A stretch of 64,000 nt of DNA from the NCBI RefSeq assembly GCF_009765685.1, contig NZ_LMUY01000052.1, positions 1 through 64,000 of the forward strand, written 5' to 3'. This stretch comes from Acidisphaera sp. L21 (GTDB taxonomy: Bacteria > Pseudomonadota > Alphaproteobacteria > Acetobacterales > Acetobacteraceae). Positions 19,026 through 26,599 of the stretch are shown here, piece by piece (the first letter of the stretch is position 1; every line of letters starts with the position of its first letter). The notes beneath the pieces were generated by a model. That model worked only from the letters and a program-made list of their open reading frames with translations. It was not told the DNA's origin and did no database searches. The position numbers were made by a program, and so were the translations under genes.

Positions 19026-19769
19026 TCAACGCCCAAGATAGACCTCCACGACGCGCGGGTCTTCGCTCACATGGTCGATGCTGCCCTCGCTGAGCACGCT
19101 GCCTTCGTGCAGCACCGTCACCTTCACCCCCAGCGCGCGGACGAAGCCCATATCGTGCTCCACCACCACGACGCTGCGGGTCTTGTTGATCTCCCGCAGC
19201 AGCACGGCGGTCTGCTCGGTTTCAGAGTCGGTCATGCCGGCGACCGGTTCGTCCACCAGCAGCAATTGCGGCTCCTGCGCCAGCAACATTCCGATTTCCA
19301 GCCACTGCTTCTGCCCGTGGCTCAGGTCGCCGGAGCGACGGTTGCGTTGGTCGGTCAGGCGAGTGGTCTCCAGGATGGATTCGATCTTACGCCGCTCCTC
19401 CGCGGTTTCCTTGGCAAACAAGGTAAAGCGCGGGCCCCGATCGCCCGCCAGCGCCAGCAGCAGATTGTCCCAGACGGTGTGCGGCTCGAACACGGTCGGC
19501 TTCTGGAATTTACGGCCGATCCCCAGCCCGGCAATGGCCGGCTCGTCCAGCCGGGTCAGGTCTGTCGAGCCGCCGAACAGCACGTCGCCGGTGTTTGGCC
19601 GGGTCTTGCCGGTGATGACGTCCATCATCGTCGTTTTGCCGGCGCCGTTCGGCCCGATCACCGCGCGCATCTCGCCAGGGGTCAGCACCAGCGATAGGGC
19701 GTTCAGCGCGCGAAACCCGTCGAACGTGACGGAGACGTTGTCGAGGTACAGCAATGTCCCGTTGCTCAT
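19026..19769 (-). CDS. urtD: Urea ABC transporter ATP-binding subunit UrtD
   Basis: 247 residues from ATG 19769, 5 bases past the urtC stop. It is a LivG-like ATPase with Walker A GPNGAGKTT at 39-47, the UrtD-type signature LSHGQKQWLEIGM (serine-histidine in place of SG) and Walker B LLLVDEPVAGM followed by T-D-S-E, all typical of UrtD. It couples ATP hydrolysis to urea import with UrtE. A much longer in-frame start inside urtC is rejected. Confidence 0.95.
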   Translation of the reverse strand: MSNGTLLYLDNVSVTFDGFRALNALSLVLTPGEMRAVIGPNGAGKTTMMDVITGKTRPNTGDVLFGGSTDLTRLDEPAIAGLGIGRKFQKPTVFEPHTVWDNLLLALAGDRGPRFTLFAKETAEERRKIESILETTRLTDQRNRRSGDLSHGQKQWLEIGMLLAQEPQLLLVDEPVAGMTDSETEQTAVLLREINKTRSVVVVEHDMGFVRALGVKVTVLHEGSVLSEGSIDHVSEDPRVVEVYLGR

Positions 19770-19774
19770 CGAAC

Positions 19775-20896
19775 TCACGAGACGGCTTCCTTGGCGGCGG
19801 ACTCGGCCGGGGTCGGTGGGTCGGCGGGCAGCGGTGGGTCGCCCTTCTCCCGCACCGGCATCAGTCCCAGCAGGCCACGCGGCAAGAATAGCGTCACGAC
19901 GATGAACAGCGCACCCAGGGCAAACAGCCAAACCTCGGGCAGCGCGCCGGTGAGGATCGTCTTGCCGAAATTGACCAGCACAGCACCCAGGATCGGCCCG
20001 GCCAGCGTACCGCGGCCACCGACGGCGACCCAGATCACCGCCTCGATCGAGTTGGCGGGCGCGAATTCACCGGGATTGATGATGCCGACCTGCGGCACGT
20101 ATAGCGCCCCGCCAATCGCGGCCATCACGGCCGACAGCACCCACACGACCAGTTTATACTGCTCCGGTCGGTAGCCGATGAAGCGGGTGCGGCTTTCGGC
20201 ATCGCGCACCGCGATCATCACCTTGCCGAAGCGCGATCGCGTCACGGCCCGGGCCAGCAGGTAAAGGAGCGAGAGGGCGATCGCTGTGACCACCAGCAAC
20301 CCGCAGCGCGTGGTTTCCGCGGAGAGCGAGAAGCCCAGCAATTCCTTGAAATCGGTCAGCCCATTATTGCCGCCGAAGCCCATGTCGTTGCGGAAGAACG
20401 CCAGCAGTAGCGCGTAGGTTAGCGCCTGGGTGATGATGGACAGGTACACGCCGGTGACACGGCTACGAAATGCCAGATAGCCGAATACCGCGGCCAGGAT
20501 TGCCGGCACCACGACCGCCATCAGCATGGCAAAGCCGAACCAGTTGAAGCCGTACCAGAACCACGGCAATTCCTTGTAGTTCAGGAACACCATGAAGTCC
20601 GGCAGGATGGGGTTGGCATACACGCCGCGTGCGCCGATCTGGCGCATGAGGTACATCCCCATCGCGTAGCCACCCAGCGCGAAGAACGCGGCGTGGCCCA
20701 GCGTGAGTATCCCGACGAAGCCCCAAACCAGATCCACCGACAGCGCCAGGATCGCGTAGGACAGATACTTGCCTGCCAGCGACACCATGAACGTCGACAC
20801 ATGCACCGGTGAACTGGCCGCGGTGCCGAGGTTCAGCACCACCATCAGCACCGATATCCCCATGACGAGGAAGACGGTGAGCGCAGAGGCCTTCAT
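19775..20896 (-). CDS. urtC: Urea ABC transporter permease UrtC
   Basis: 373 residues, LivM-like, with about eight to nine membrane helices and the conserved D-L-V-W-G-F-V-G-I-L-T-L-G-H-A-A-F-F segment. A UrtC-type insertion (YKELPWFWYGFNWFGFA) follows the third helix. It forms the inner-membrane channel with UrtB. Its start overlaps the urtB stop by 4 bases. The C-terminal 25 residues are a hydrophilic Pro/Ala tail. Confidence 0.95.
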   Translation of the reverse strand: MKASALTVFLVMGISVLMVVLNLGTAASSPVHVSTFMVSLAGKYLSYAILALSVDLVWGFVGILTLGHAAFFALGGYAMGMYLMRQIGARGVYANPILPDFMVFLNYKELPWFWYGFNWFGFAMLMAVVVPAILAAVFGYLAFRSRVTGVYLSIITQALTYALLLAFFRNDMGFGGNNGLTDFKELLGFSLSAETTRCGLLVVTAIALSLLYLLARAVTRSRFGKVMIAVRDAESRTRFIGYRPEQYKLVVWVLSAVMAAIGGALYVPQVGIINPGEFAPANSIEAVIWVAVGGRGTLAGPILGAVLVNFGKTILTGALPEVWLFALGALFIVVTLFLPRGLLGLMPVREKGDPPLPADPPTPAESAAKEAVS

Positions 20897-22521
20897 GCCT
20901 CCACCGCCCGGCCTTTAAGCGGGAACATCCCACGTGGCCGCCTTTGAATGAACGCGATCAGCAATACCAACACGACGATCTTGCCCAACACGGCGCCGGC
21001 AATCGGTTCCAGAAATTTGTTGACCACGCCCAGCACCAGCGCCCCCAGCGCCGTGCCCCACAAATTGCCGACGCCGCCGAACACCACCACCATGAAGCTG
21101 TCGATGATGTAGCCCTGCCCCAGATTCGGGCTGACGTTATCGATCTGGCTCAGCGCCACACCCGCCATGCCGGCAATGCCGGAGCCGAGGCCGAACGTCA
21201 TCGCATCCACCCAGGGCGTGCGAATGCCCATGGCCGCGGCCATACGGCGGTTCTGCGTGACGGCCCGCATTCGCAGACCCAGCGAGGTGTAGCGCAGCAC
21301 CGCCATCAAAGCGGCCAGCACCAGCACGGCGAAGATGATGATCGCCAGCCGGTTGTTGGTGATCAGCACGCCGCCCACCTGCTCCGCCCCGCTCATCCAG
21401 GCCGGGCTGCCGACGTTGCGGTTGTCGGCGCCGAAGATCGAGCGCACGGCCTGCTGCAGCACCAGCGACAAGCCCCAAGTGGCCAGCAGCGTTTCCAGTG
21501 GACGGCCATAAAGGAAGCGGATCAAACACCGCTCGATCGCGACACCCACCACGCCCGATACCAGGAACGCCATCGGCACGGCGATGAACAGGCTGGCGCC
21601 GAACAGGCCCGGCGCGTAGTTGCGGATTGCCTCCTGCACCACGAACGTCGTGTAGGCGCCCAGCATCACCATTTCACCATGCGCCATGTTGATGACGCCC
21701 ATCACGCCGAAGGTGATGGCCAGCCCAGCCGCGGCCAGCAGCAGCACGGAACCGAGTGAGACGCCGTAGAACGCGCCCTGCACCACAGTCCAGACCTTCT
21801 GCCAAAGGTCGATGCTGTCGATCGCTTTGCCTGCGGCAGCGGCCACCGGTGGTGACGGGTTGGGAATGCTGCTCATGAACGAGCGGGATTCCATGTCCCC
21901 GCGGTTCGACAGGATGGCGATGGAGGCGAGCCGGTCCGCGTCGCTGCTGCCATCCGTGCCCAGGAGGGAGGCAGCACGCGCCTCCTGCATGGTGCGCTTG
22001 ATGCCCGGCACCGTTTCCTGCGCGATGGCCTTGTCGAGCACCGCAATTGCCGAGGTGTCGCGTGAATGGAACACGGCCTCCGCCGCGGCGGCGCGTTGTG
22101 CCGGGTCGGTGGACAGTAGGCGCACGATGCCGAGCGCGGTATCCACCGCCACGCGCACGTTATTATTCACCCGCAGCGGACGGGCGCCCGGCGCCTCCGT
22201 TGGCTGCCCGGTGGCTGCGGACACTGTGCCCGTATCCGTCTTGATGTAGATTTGCTTGTCGGTGCCGACCAGCAGCCGGCCAGCCTGCAACGCCGCTAAA
22301 ATATCCCCGGCACGCGGATCACCCGACGCCGCCAGCGATCCCACACCCTGCTGGATCTGGCTAAAACTCGTGGACGCGAATTGCGATAGATCCGGCTCTG
22401 CCCGAGCCGACACGCACATCATGAACAGTGCGACGAGGACCCCCACCCCCTTGAGCAGGGAAGAAGGGGGCAACCGCCCCCTCCGAGGATCCAGGGGCTG
22501 CGCCCCCGGCCTTGCCCCCAT
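20893..22521 (-). CDS. urtB: Urea ABC transporter permease UrtB
   Basis: About 540 residues, with the long N-terminal extracytoplasmic helical-repeat domain that marks UrtB, followed by a LivH-like permease of about eight helices (G-L-A-I-T-F-G-V-M-G-V-I-N-M-A-H-G-E). The start is uncertain. ATG 22521 sits right after the urtA stop, but its first 16 codons translate a GC-rich palindromic repeat. A TTG at 22473, preceded by GGAGG and giving a normal signal peptide ending V-S-A-R-A, is at least as plausible. It forms the channel with UrtC. Confidence 0.93.
   Translation of the reverse strand: MGARPGAQPLDPRRGRLPPSSLLKGVGVLVALFMMCVSARAEPDLSQFASTSFSQIQQGVGSLAASGDPRAGDILAALQAGRLLVGTDKQIYIKTDTGTVSAATGQPTEAPGARPLRVNNNVRVAVDTALGIVRLLSTDPAQRAAAAEAVFHSRDTSAIAVLDKAIAQETVPGIKRTMQEARAASLLGTDGSSDADRLASIAILSNRGDMESRSFMSSIPNPSPPVAAAAGKAIDSIDLWQKVWTVVQGAFYGVSLGSVLLLAAAGLAITFGVMGVINMAHGEMVMLGAYTTFVVQEAIRNYAPGLFGASLFIAVPMAFLVSGVVGVAIERCLIRFLYGRPLETLLATWGLSLVLQQAVRSIFGADNRNVGSPAWMSGAEQVGGVLITNNRLAIIIFAVLVLAALMAVLRYTSLGLRMRAVTQNRRMAAAMGIRTPWVDAMTFGLGSGIAGMAGVALSQIDNVSPNLGQGYIIDSFMVVVFGGVGNLWGTALGALVLGVVNKFLEPIAGAVLGKIVVLVLLIAFIQRRPRGMFPLKGRAVEA
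22461..22519. repeat. GC-rich double-hairpin (REP-like) element at the urtA/urtB junction
   Basis: Two tight palindromes lie side by side: GGGGGC-AACC-GCCCCC (22466-22481) and GGGGC-TGC-GCCCC (22494-22506), with G/C runs between and after them. The style matches dispersed palindromic intergenic elements common in GC-rich alphaproteobacteria. Here it covers the apparent start region of urtB and may stabilise the urtA message or reduce read-through to the permease genes. A second copy was not found in the window. Confidence 0.55.
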
Positions 22522-22523
22522 GC

Positions 22524-23834
22524 TCAGGTCTTCCCGGCGCCGCCGCACTTGCCGAGCTTGACGTTGTAATTGCCGCAGGACATCGGCGGCAGCCAATCGC
22601 TGATCAGGTCCTTCGAGCCTTCAAGGTACGGCGACCAGGCTTCGGCGACGATGGTGCCCGGCGTTTGGCTGACGACGTTGAACTGGCCGTCCGCCTGGAT
22701 TTCGCCGATCAGCACCGGCTTGGTGATGTGATGGTTCGGCATCATGGTGGACAGGCCGCCCGTCAGGTTCGGCACGGACACGCCGATCATCGCGGGGATG
22801 ACCTTCGCCGGGTCGTAGCTCTCGGCCTTCTCGACGCCCTTCACCCACATGTTGAAGCCGATATAGGCGGCTTCCATCGGGTCGTTGGTGACGCGCTTCG
22901 GGTTCTTCGTGTAGGCGTGCCACTGGTCGATGAACGCCTTGTTCGTCGGGACATCCACGCTTTCGAAGTAGTTCCAGGCGGCCAGGTGGCCCACAAGCGG
23001 CTTGGTGTCGATGCCGGCCAGTTCTTCCTCACCGACGGAGAAGGCGACGACGGGGATGTCGGTCGCCTTGATGCCCTGGTTCGACAGTTCCTTGTAGAAC
23101 GGCACGTTGGCGTCGCCGTTGATGGTGGAGACCACGGCGGTCTTCTTGCCGGCGGATCCGAACTTCTTGATGTCGGCCACGATGGTCTGCCAATCGGAAT
23201 GACCGAACGGCGTGTAGTTGATCATGATGTCTTCGGACTTCACGCCCTTGGACTTCAGATAGGCTTCCAGGATCTTGTTGGTGGTGCGCGGATAGACGTA
23301 GTCCGTGCCGGCCAGCACCCAACGGGTGATCTTGTTTTCCGACATCAGGTAGTCGACAGCCGGGATCGCCTGCTGATTCGGCGCGGCGCCGGTGTAGAAC
23401 ACGTTCTTGCTGCTCTCCTCACCCTCATACTGGACGGGGTAGAACAGGATGTTGCCCAGTTCCTCGAACACTGGCAGGACCGACTTGCGCGACACGCTGG
23501 TCCAGCAGCCGAACACGGCGCTCACCTTGTCGACGGTGATCAGTTGGCGGGCCTTCTCGGCAAACAGCGGCCAGTTGGACGCCGGGTCGACGACGACTGC
23601 CTCCAGCTTCTTGCCGAGCACGCCGCCCTTGGCGTTCTGCGCGTCGATCAGCATGAGCATGACGTCCTTCAACGTCGTCTCGCTGATGGCCATCGTGCCG
23701 GACAGTGAGTGCAGGATGCCGATCTTGATCGTGCTGGCGGCGGTCTGCGCATTGGCGACGCGGCCGATTCCCATGGCAGCGGCGGCGGCAACCGCCATCG
23801 CCCCAAAATTCCGTCTAGTGACTGTGGGCTGCAT
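22524..23834 (-). CDS. urtA: Urea ABC transporter substrate-binding protein UrtA
   Basis: 436 residues from ATG 23834, preceded by GGGGAG. It begins with a twin-arginine type signal (T-R-R-N-F-G-A-M-A) and an A-N-A-Q cleavage site. The mature protein starts with I-K-I-G-I-L-H-S-L-S-G-T-M-A-I-S-E-T, the hallmark of UrtA rather than LivK, and has the F-Y-P-V-Q-Y-E-G segment that lines the urea site. It is periplasmic. It is the first gene of the urt block and lies about 28 bases downstream of the predicted sigma-54 transcription start. Confidence 0.96.
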   Translation of the reverse strand: MQPTVTRRNFGAMAVAAAAAMGIGRVANAQTAASTIKIGILHSLSGTMAISETTLKDVMLMLIDAQNAKGGVLGKKLEAVVVDPASNWPLFAEKARQLITVDKVSAVFGCWTSVSRKSVLPVFEELGNILFYPVQYEGEESSKNVFYTGAAPNQQAIPAVDYLMSENKITRWVLAGTDYVYPRTTNKILEAYLKSKGVKSEDIMINYTPFGHSDWQTIVADIKKFGSAGKKTAVVSTINGDANVPFYKELSNQGIKATDIPVVAFSVGEEELAGIDTKPLVGHLAAWNYFESVDVPTNKAFIDQWHAYTKNPKRVTNDPMEAAYIGFNMWVKGVEKAESYDPAKVIPAMIGVSVPNLTGGLSTMMPNHHITKPVLIGEIQADGQFNVVSQTPGTIVAEAWSPYLEGSKDLISDWLPPMSCGNYNVKLGKCGGAGKT

Positions 23835-23873
23835 TCTTATCTCCCCGTTGGTGTCCGAGCGTCGGGTTGAATG

Positions 23874-23889
23874 AGCAATGATCGTGCCA
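23874..23889 (-). promoter_or_regulatory. Predicted sigma-54 (RpoN) promoter of urtA
   Basis: Read on the minus strand this is TGGCAC-GATCA-TTGCT, an exact match to the -24/-12 consensus with the invariant GG and GC separated by 10 bases. Transcription would start near 23862, leaving a leader of about 28 bases before the urtA ATG. Sigma-54 control of urea uptake through NtrC is known in other proteobacteria, so the placement makes biological sense. Confidence 0.75.
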
Positions 23890-23951
23890 TCGCGAAAACG
23901 TGAGTTGGATGTCTGCATCCGGACCCGGCTGCCGCGTGTTTCGTCAGGCTG

Positions 23952-24006
23952 TGCTTAATTCAGGTGCAACACGGTCGGGCTATGTCGCTCTGAAAAATAG
24001 CTGCAC
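23952..24006 (-). promoter_or_regulatory. NtrC-like binding sites upstream of the urtA promoter
   Basis: A 17-base element TGCTTAATTCAGGTGCA at 23952-23968 matches the NtrC dyad (TGCAC...GGTGCA) at 9 of the 11 defined arm positions, and a separate TGCAC half-site is at 24002-24006. Their centres are about 98 and 140 bases upstream of the predicted start, the usual distance for NtrC enhancers. The match is by eye and the second site is only a half-site. Confidence 0.45.
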
Positions 24007-24069
24007 TCAAGCCGAGATGCGCGGCAACTGATGACCGCGCCCGTCGTGTTGGGTTGACCAGCAGGGCGT

Positions 24070-24834
24070 TCACTCGCTTCCGCCCTCCGAGCCCAACATC
24101 GCCCGCAGGCCCTTCGCCACGGCCGCGAACTCCGGCGAGGTGGGCAGGCGTGGGCGCGGCATGTCCACCATGACCTCCGCCGCCAATCGTCCGGGCCGTG
24201 GTGTGAAGACCAGGATGCGGTCGGCCAAGAACACCGCTTCCTCGATACTGTGGGTGACGAACAGCACCGTGGTTCGTTGCGATGCCCAGATGGACAGCAA
24301 TTCGGCCTGCAAATGGCCGCGGGTCTGCGCGTCCAGCGCACCGAATGGCTCGTCCATCAACAAGGCACGGGGATGCGTGGTCAGCGCCCGGGCGATGCCG
24401 ACGCGCTGGCGCATGCCGCCCGACAGTTCATGCGGATAGCTGCCGACAAAGGCGGTCAGCCCCGTCAGCGCCAACATGTCATCGGCCCGCGCGCGCCGGG
24501 CGGCCGGGGGGACGCGACGCGCCTTCATGTTGAACTCGACATTCGCCCGCACCGTCATCCAGGGGAACAGGCCGTGGTCCTGGAACACGATGCTGGTTTC
24601 GCTGGACGGGCCATCCAACACCTGACCCGCCACCGTGATCCGTCCGGTGGTCGGCTGTTCCAGCCCGGCGATCATTTGCAGCAACGTGCTCTTGCCGCAG
24701 CCGGATAGGCCAAGTAGGCACACGAACTCGCCTTCCGCACAGGCCAGGCTGATGCCCTGTAGCGCCTCCACCGGGCGTCCTTTGCCGGTGTAGGTTTTGC
24801 CAACGCCGGCGCAGGTGATAAAACCGCCGCTCAT
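24070..24834 (-). CDS. ABC transporter ATPase, NitT/TauT family
   Basis: 254 residues. Walker A GLSGCGKST is at 42-50, the signature is LSGGMRQRVGIARAL and Walker B is ALLMDEPFGALD, with the H-loop in VLFVTHSIEEAVFLADR. All are typical of the SsuB/TauB/NrtD type. Start ATG 24834 overlaps the permease stop by 4 bases; longer in-frame starts run into the permease gene. It is the last gene of a four-gene operon with a hydantoinase at its head, so the substrate may be a hydantoin, pyrimidine or related nitrogen compound. Confidence 0.93.
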   Translation of the reverse strand: MSGGFITCAGVGKTYTGKGRPVEALQGISLACAEGEFVCLLGLSGCGKSTLLQMIAGLEQPTTGRITVAGQVLDGPSSETSIVFQDHGLFPWMTVRANVEFNMKARRVPPAARRARADDMLALTGLTAFVGSYPHELSGGMRQRVGIARALTTHPRALLMDEPFGALDAQTRGHLQAELLSIWASQRTTVLFVTHSIEEAVFLADRILVFTPRPGRLAAEVMVDMPRPRLPTSPEFAAVAKGLRAMLGSEGGSE

Positions 24835-25595
24835 TCCCGTTCGGCCAACAGCCCCTCCTGCCAGCGGCATACCCGGGCGCGCAGGCGGCTGACGGATTGG
24901 TCCGCCACCAGGCCGATCGCGCCGATGACGATGATACCGGCGAAGATCAGTTCGGTGCGGAACGTCATCTGCGCGTTGAGAATCATGTAGCCCAGGCCGG
25001 ATTTCACGGCGATCATCTCCGCCGTTACCACCGTCAGCCAGCCGCCGCCGATCGCCAGGCGCAGGCCGGTGAAGATCGCCGGCAGCGCTGCGGGGAGTAT
25101 GATGTCGCGCAGCACCAGCGCCTCGCTCGCGCGGGCGGCGCGGGCCACCTTCAGCAGCGTCCGCTCGATCCCGCGCACGCCGAATATCGTGTTCAGCAAC
25201 AGCGGCCATAGCGCCGACAGAAAGATCAGCACGATCGCCGGGGTGTCGCCGATGCCGAAAAACAGCATCGCCAGGGGGATCAGCGAGATCGGCGGCACGG
25301 ATCGGAAGGCCTGGATCGACCAGTCGGTCAGCCGGTCCAGCGCCGGGTAGCGCCCGATCAGCAGCCCGGCCGGCACTGCCACGGCGAAGGCCAGCCCTAC
25401 GCCGATGACCACCCGCAACACGCTTGCGCCAGCATTGGCCAGGATGGTCGGCCCCCAGCGCACGAACGAGTCGGCCACCTTGGCCGGGGCGGGCAGCAAC
25501 ACGGGCGGATAAAGCTGCAGGGACACGGCCAATTGCCAGGCCGCCACCAACGCGACGATCGGCAGCAGCCCGGCAAGCCGGGACAAACGCGGCAT
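24831..25595 (-). CDS. ABC transporter permease, NitT/TauT (SsuC-like)
   Basis: 254 residues with about six membrane helices and the binding-protein-dependent transport loop (ERTLLKVARAARASEALVLRDIILPAALPAIFTGLR). It begins with a single arginine-rich turn and a hydrophobic helix, as SsuC/TauC proteins do. It lies 9 bases after the substrate-binding protein gene and overlaps the ATPase gene by 4 bases. It likely works as a homodimer in the inner membrane. Confidence 0.93.
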   Translation of the reverse strand: MPRLSRLAGLLPIVALVAAWQLAVSLQLYPPVLLPAPAKVADSFVRWGPTILANAGASVLRVVIGVGLAFAVAVPAGLLIGRYPALDRLTDWSIQAFRSVPPISLIPLAMLFFGIGDTPAIVLIFLSALWPLLLNTIFGVRGIERTLLKVARAARASEALVLRDIILPAALPAIFTGLRLAIGGGWLTVVTAEMIAVKSGLGYMILNAQMTFRTELIFAGIIVIGAIGLVADQSVSRLRARVCRWQEGLLAERE

Positions 25596-25604
25596 GAAGG
25601 CGGG

Positions 25605-26525
25605 TTAAATGAAGCTGGTGTTGATGAACTCGTTCCAGTCCGGTTCCTTGTCCAGCAACTTGTCGTCGATCATCATCTGGGCCAGTGATTTCAAACCGCT
25701 TTGGAAGGCCGCGCCGCTATCGGCATTGAAGAACAGGTTCTTCGTGCTGGCCACCGCAATATCGCGATCCATGTTGAACTGCTTGATGGTGGTTTCCACT
25801 GCGATGGACGGGTCGGTGCGCATCTTCTCCGTCGCCGCCACGTGCGCCTTCACCAGCTTGCCCACCAGTTCCGGGTTCTTCTTCACATAACTGGTGCTGG
25901 CGACAAAGCCGAGGTTGGTCTTGCCCATGGGCGTATCGTACGGGACCCACAGCCGTGTGCCGAACTTGTTCATCTCGGCGAAGGTGGAATACGGCTCGAA
26001 ACAGCAAATCGCGTCCACGTCGCCGCGGGCCAGCGGGGTGGGTTGGTCCTGGTTGTCCAGGAACACCAGTTCGACCTTATCCGTCAGCCCTTCCTGCCGC
26101 AGCTTCCAATTCAGGCTCACCAATCCGATGGAGCCGTTTTGCACGGCGATCTTTTTGCCTTTCAGTTGGGCGAAGCTGGTGATGCCGGGTTTGGCGATCA
26201 TCATCCAGCCGCCGTCGCAGCCATTGGCCAACACCGTCATCGGCAAGCCTTTGGTCGCGACCTGCATCGTGGCCGACAGCCCGCCGTTGCCCACATCCAC
26301 GCTGCCGGTCGCCACCGCCTGCATGCGCTGCACCAGGCTGGGGAAGCTGACGATTTCGGCGTCGATCCCCTGAGGCTTCAGCAGATCCGGCATCAGGAAC
26401 ATCGCGTTGGTGGTGGTGGTGAAGGCGGATCCGAGCTTCACCTTCTGCATCGACTGGCCAAGGGAGGCATGCGGAACGATCGCCGGGGCACACAGCAACC
26501 CGGCGGTGAAAAGGCGGCGTTTCAT
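25605..26525 (-). CDS. ABC transporter substrate-binding protein, NMT1/SsuA-like
   Basis: 306 residues from ATG 26525, beginning MKRRLFTAGLLCAPAIVPHA, a Sec or weak Tat signal peptide cut near A-S-L-G-Q. The mature part has the NMT1/THI5-like layout: a short strand start K-V-K-L-G-S-A, D-V-G-N-G-G-L-S-A-T, and the LARGDVDAICCFEPYS loop. Such proteins bind sulfonates, nitrate, taurine, pyrimidine precursors or similar solutes. The gene upstream in the operon is a hydantoinase, which hints at a cyclic ureide or pyrimidine ligand. Confidence 0.9.
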   Translation of the reverse strand: MKRRLFTAGLLCAPAIVPHASLGQSMQKVKLGSAFTTTTNAMFLMPDLLKPQGIDAEIVSFPSLVQRMQAVATGSVDVGNGGLSATMQVATKGLPMTVLANGCDGGWMMIAKPGITSFAQLKGKKIAVQNGSIGLVSLNWKLRQEGLTDKVELVFLDNQDQPTPLARGDVDAICCFEPYSTFAEMNKFGTRLWVPYDTPMGKTNLGFVASTSYVKKNPELVGKLVKAHVAATEKMRTDPSIAVETTIKQFNMDRDIAVASTKNLFFNADSGAAFQSGLKSLAQMMIDDKLLDKEPDWNEFINTSFI

Positions 26526-26599
26526 CAAGATGCGGCTCCCTGGCGACGTTGCCGTGCGCGAAGCAAGACGCGCGCCACGACGCCGCAACCAGCGGGCGG

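Noticed and set aside
22512-23708. 398-codon plus-strand frame opposite urtA
   Set aside because: The UrtA frame has signal peptide, ribosome site and promoter; the opposite frame has none.
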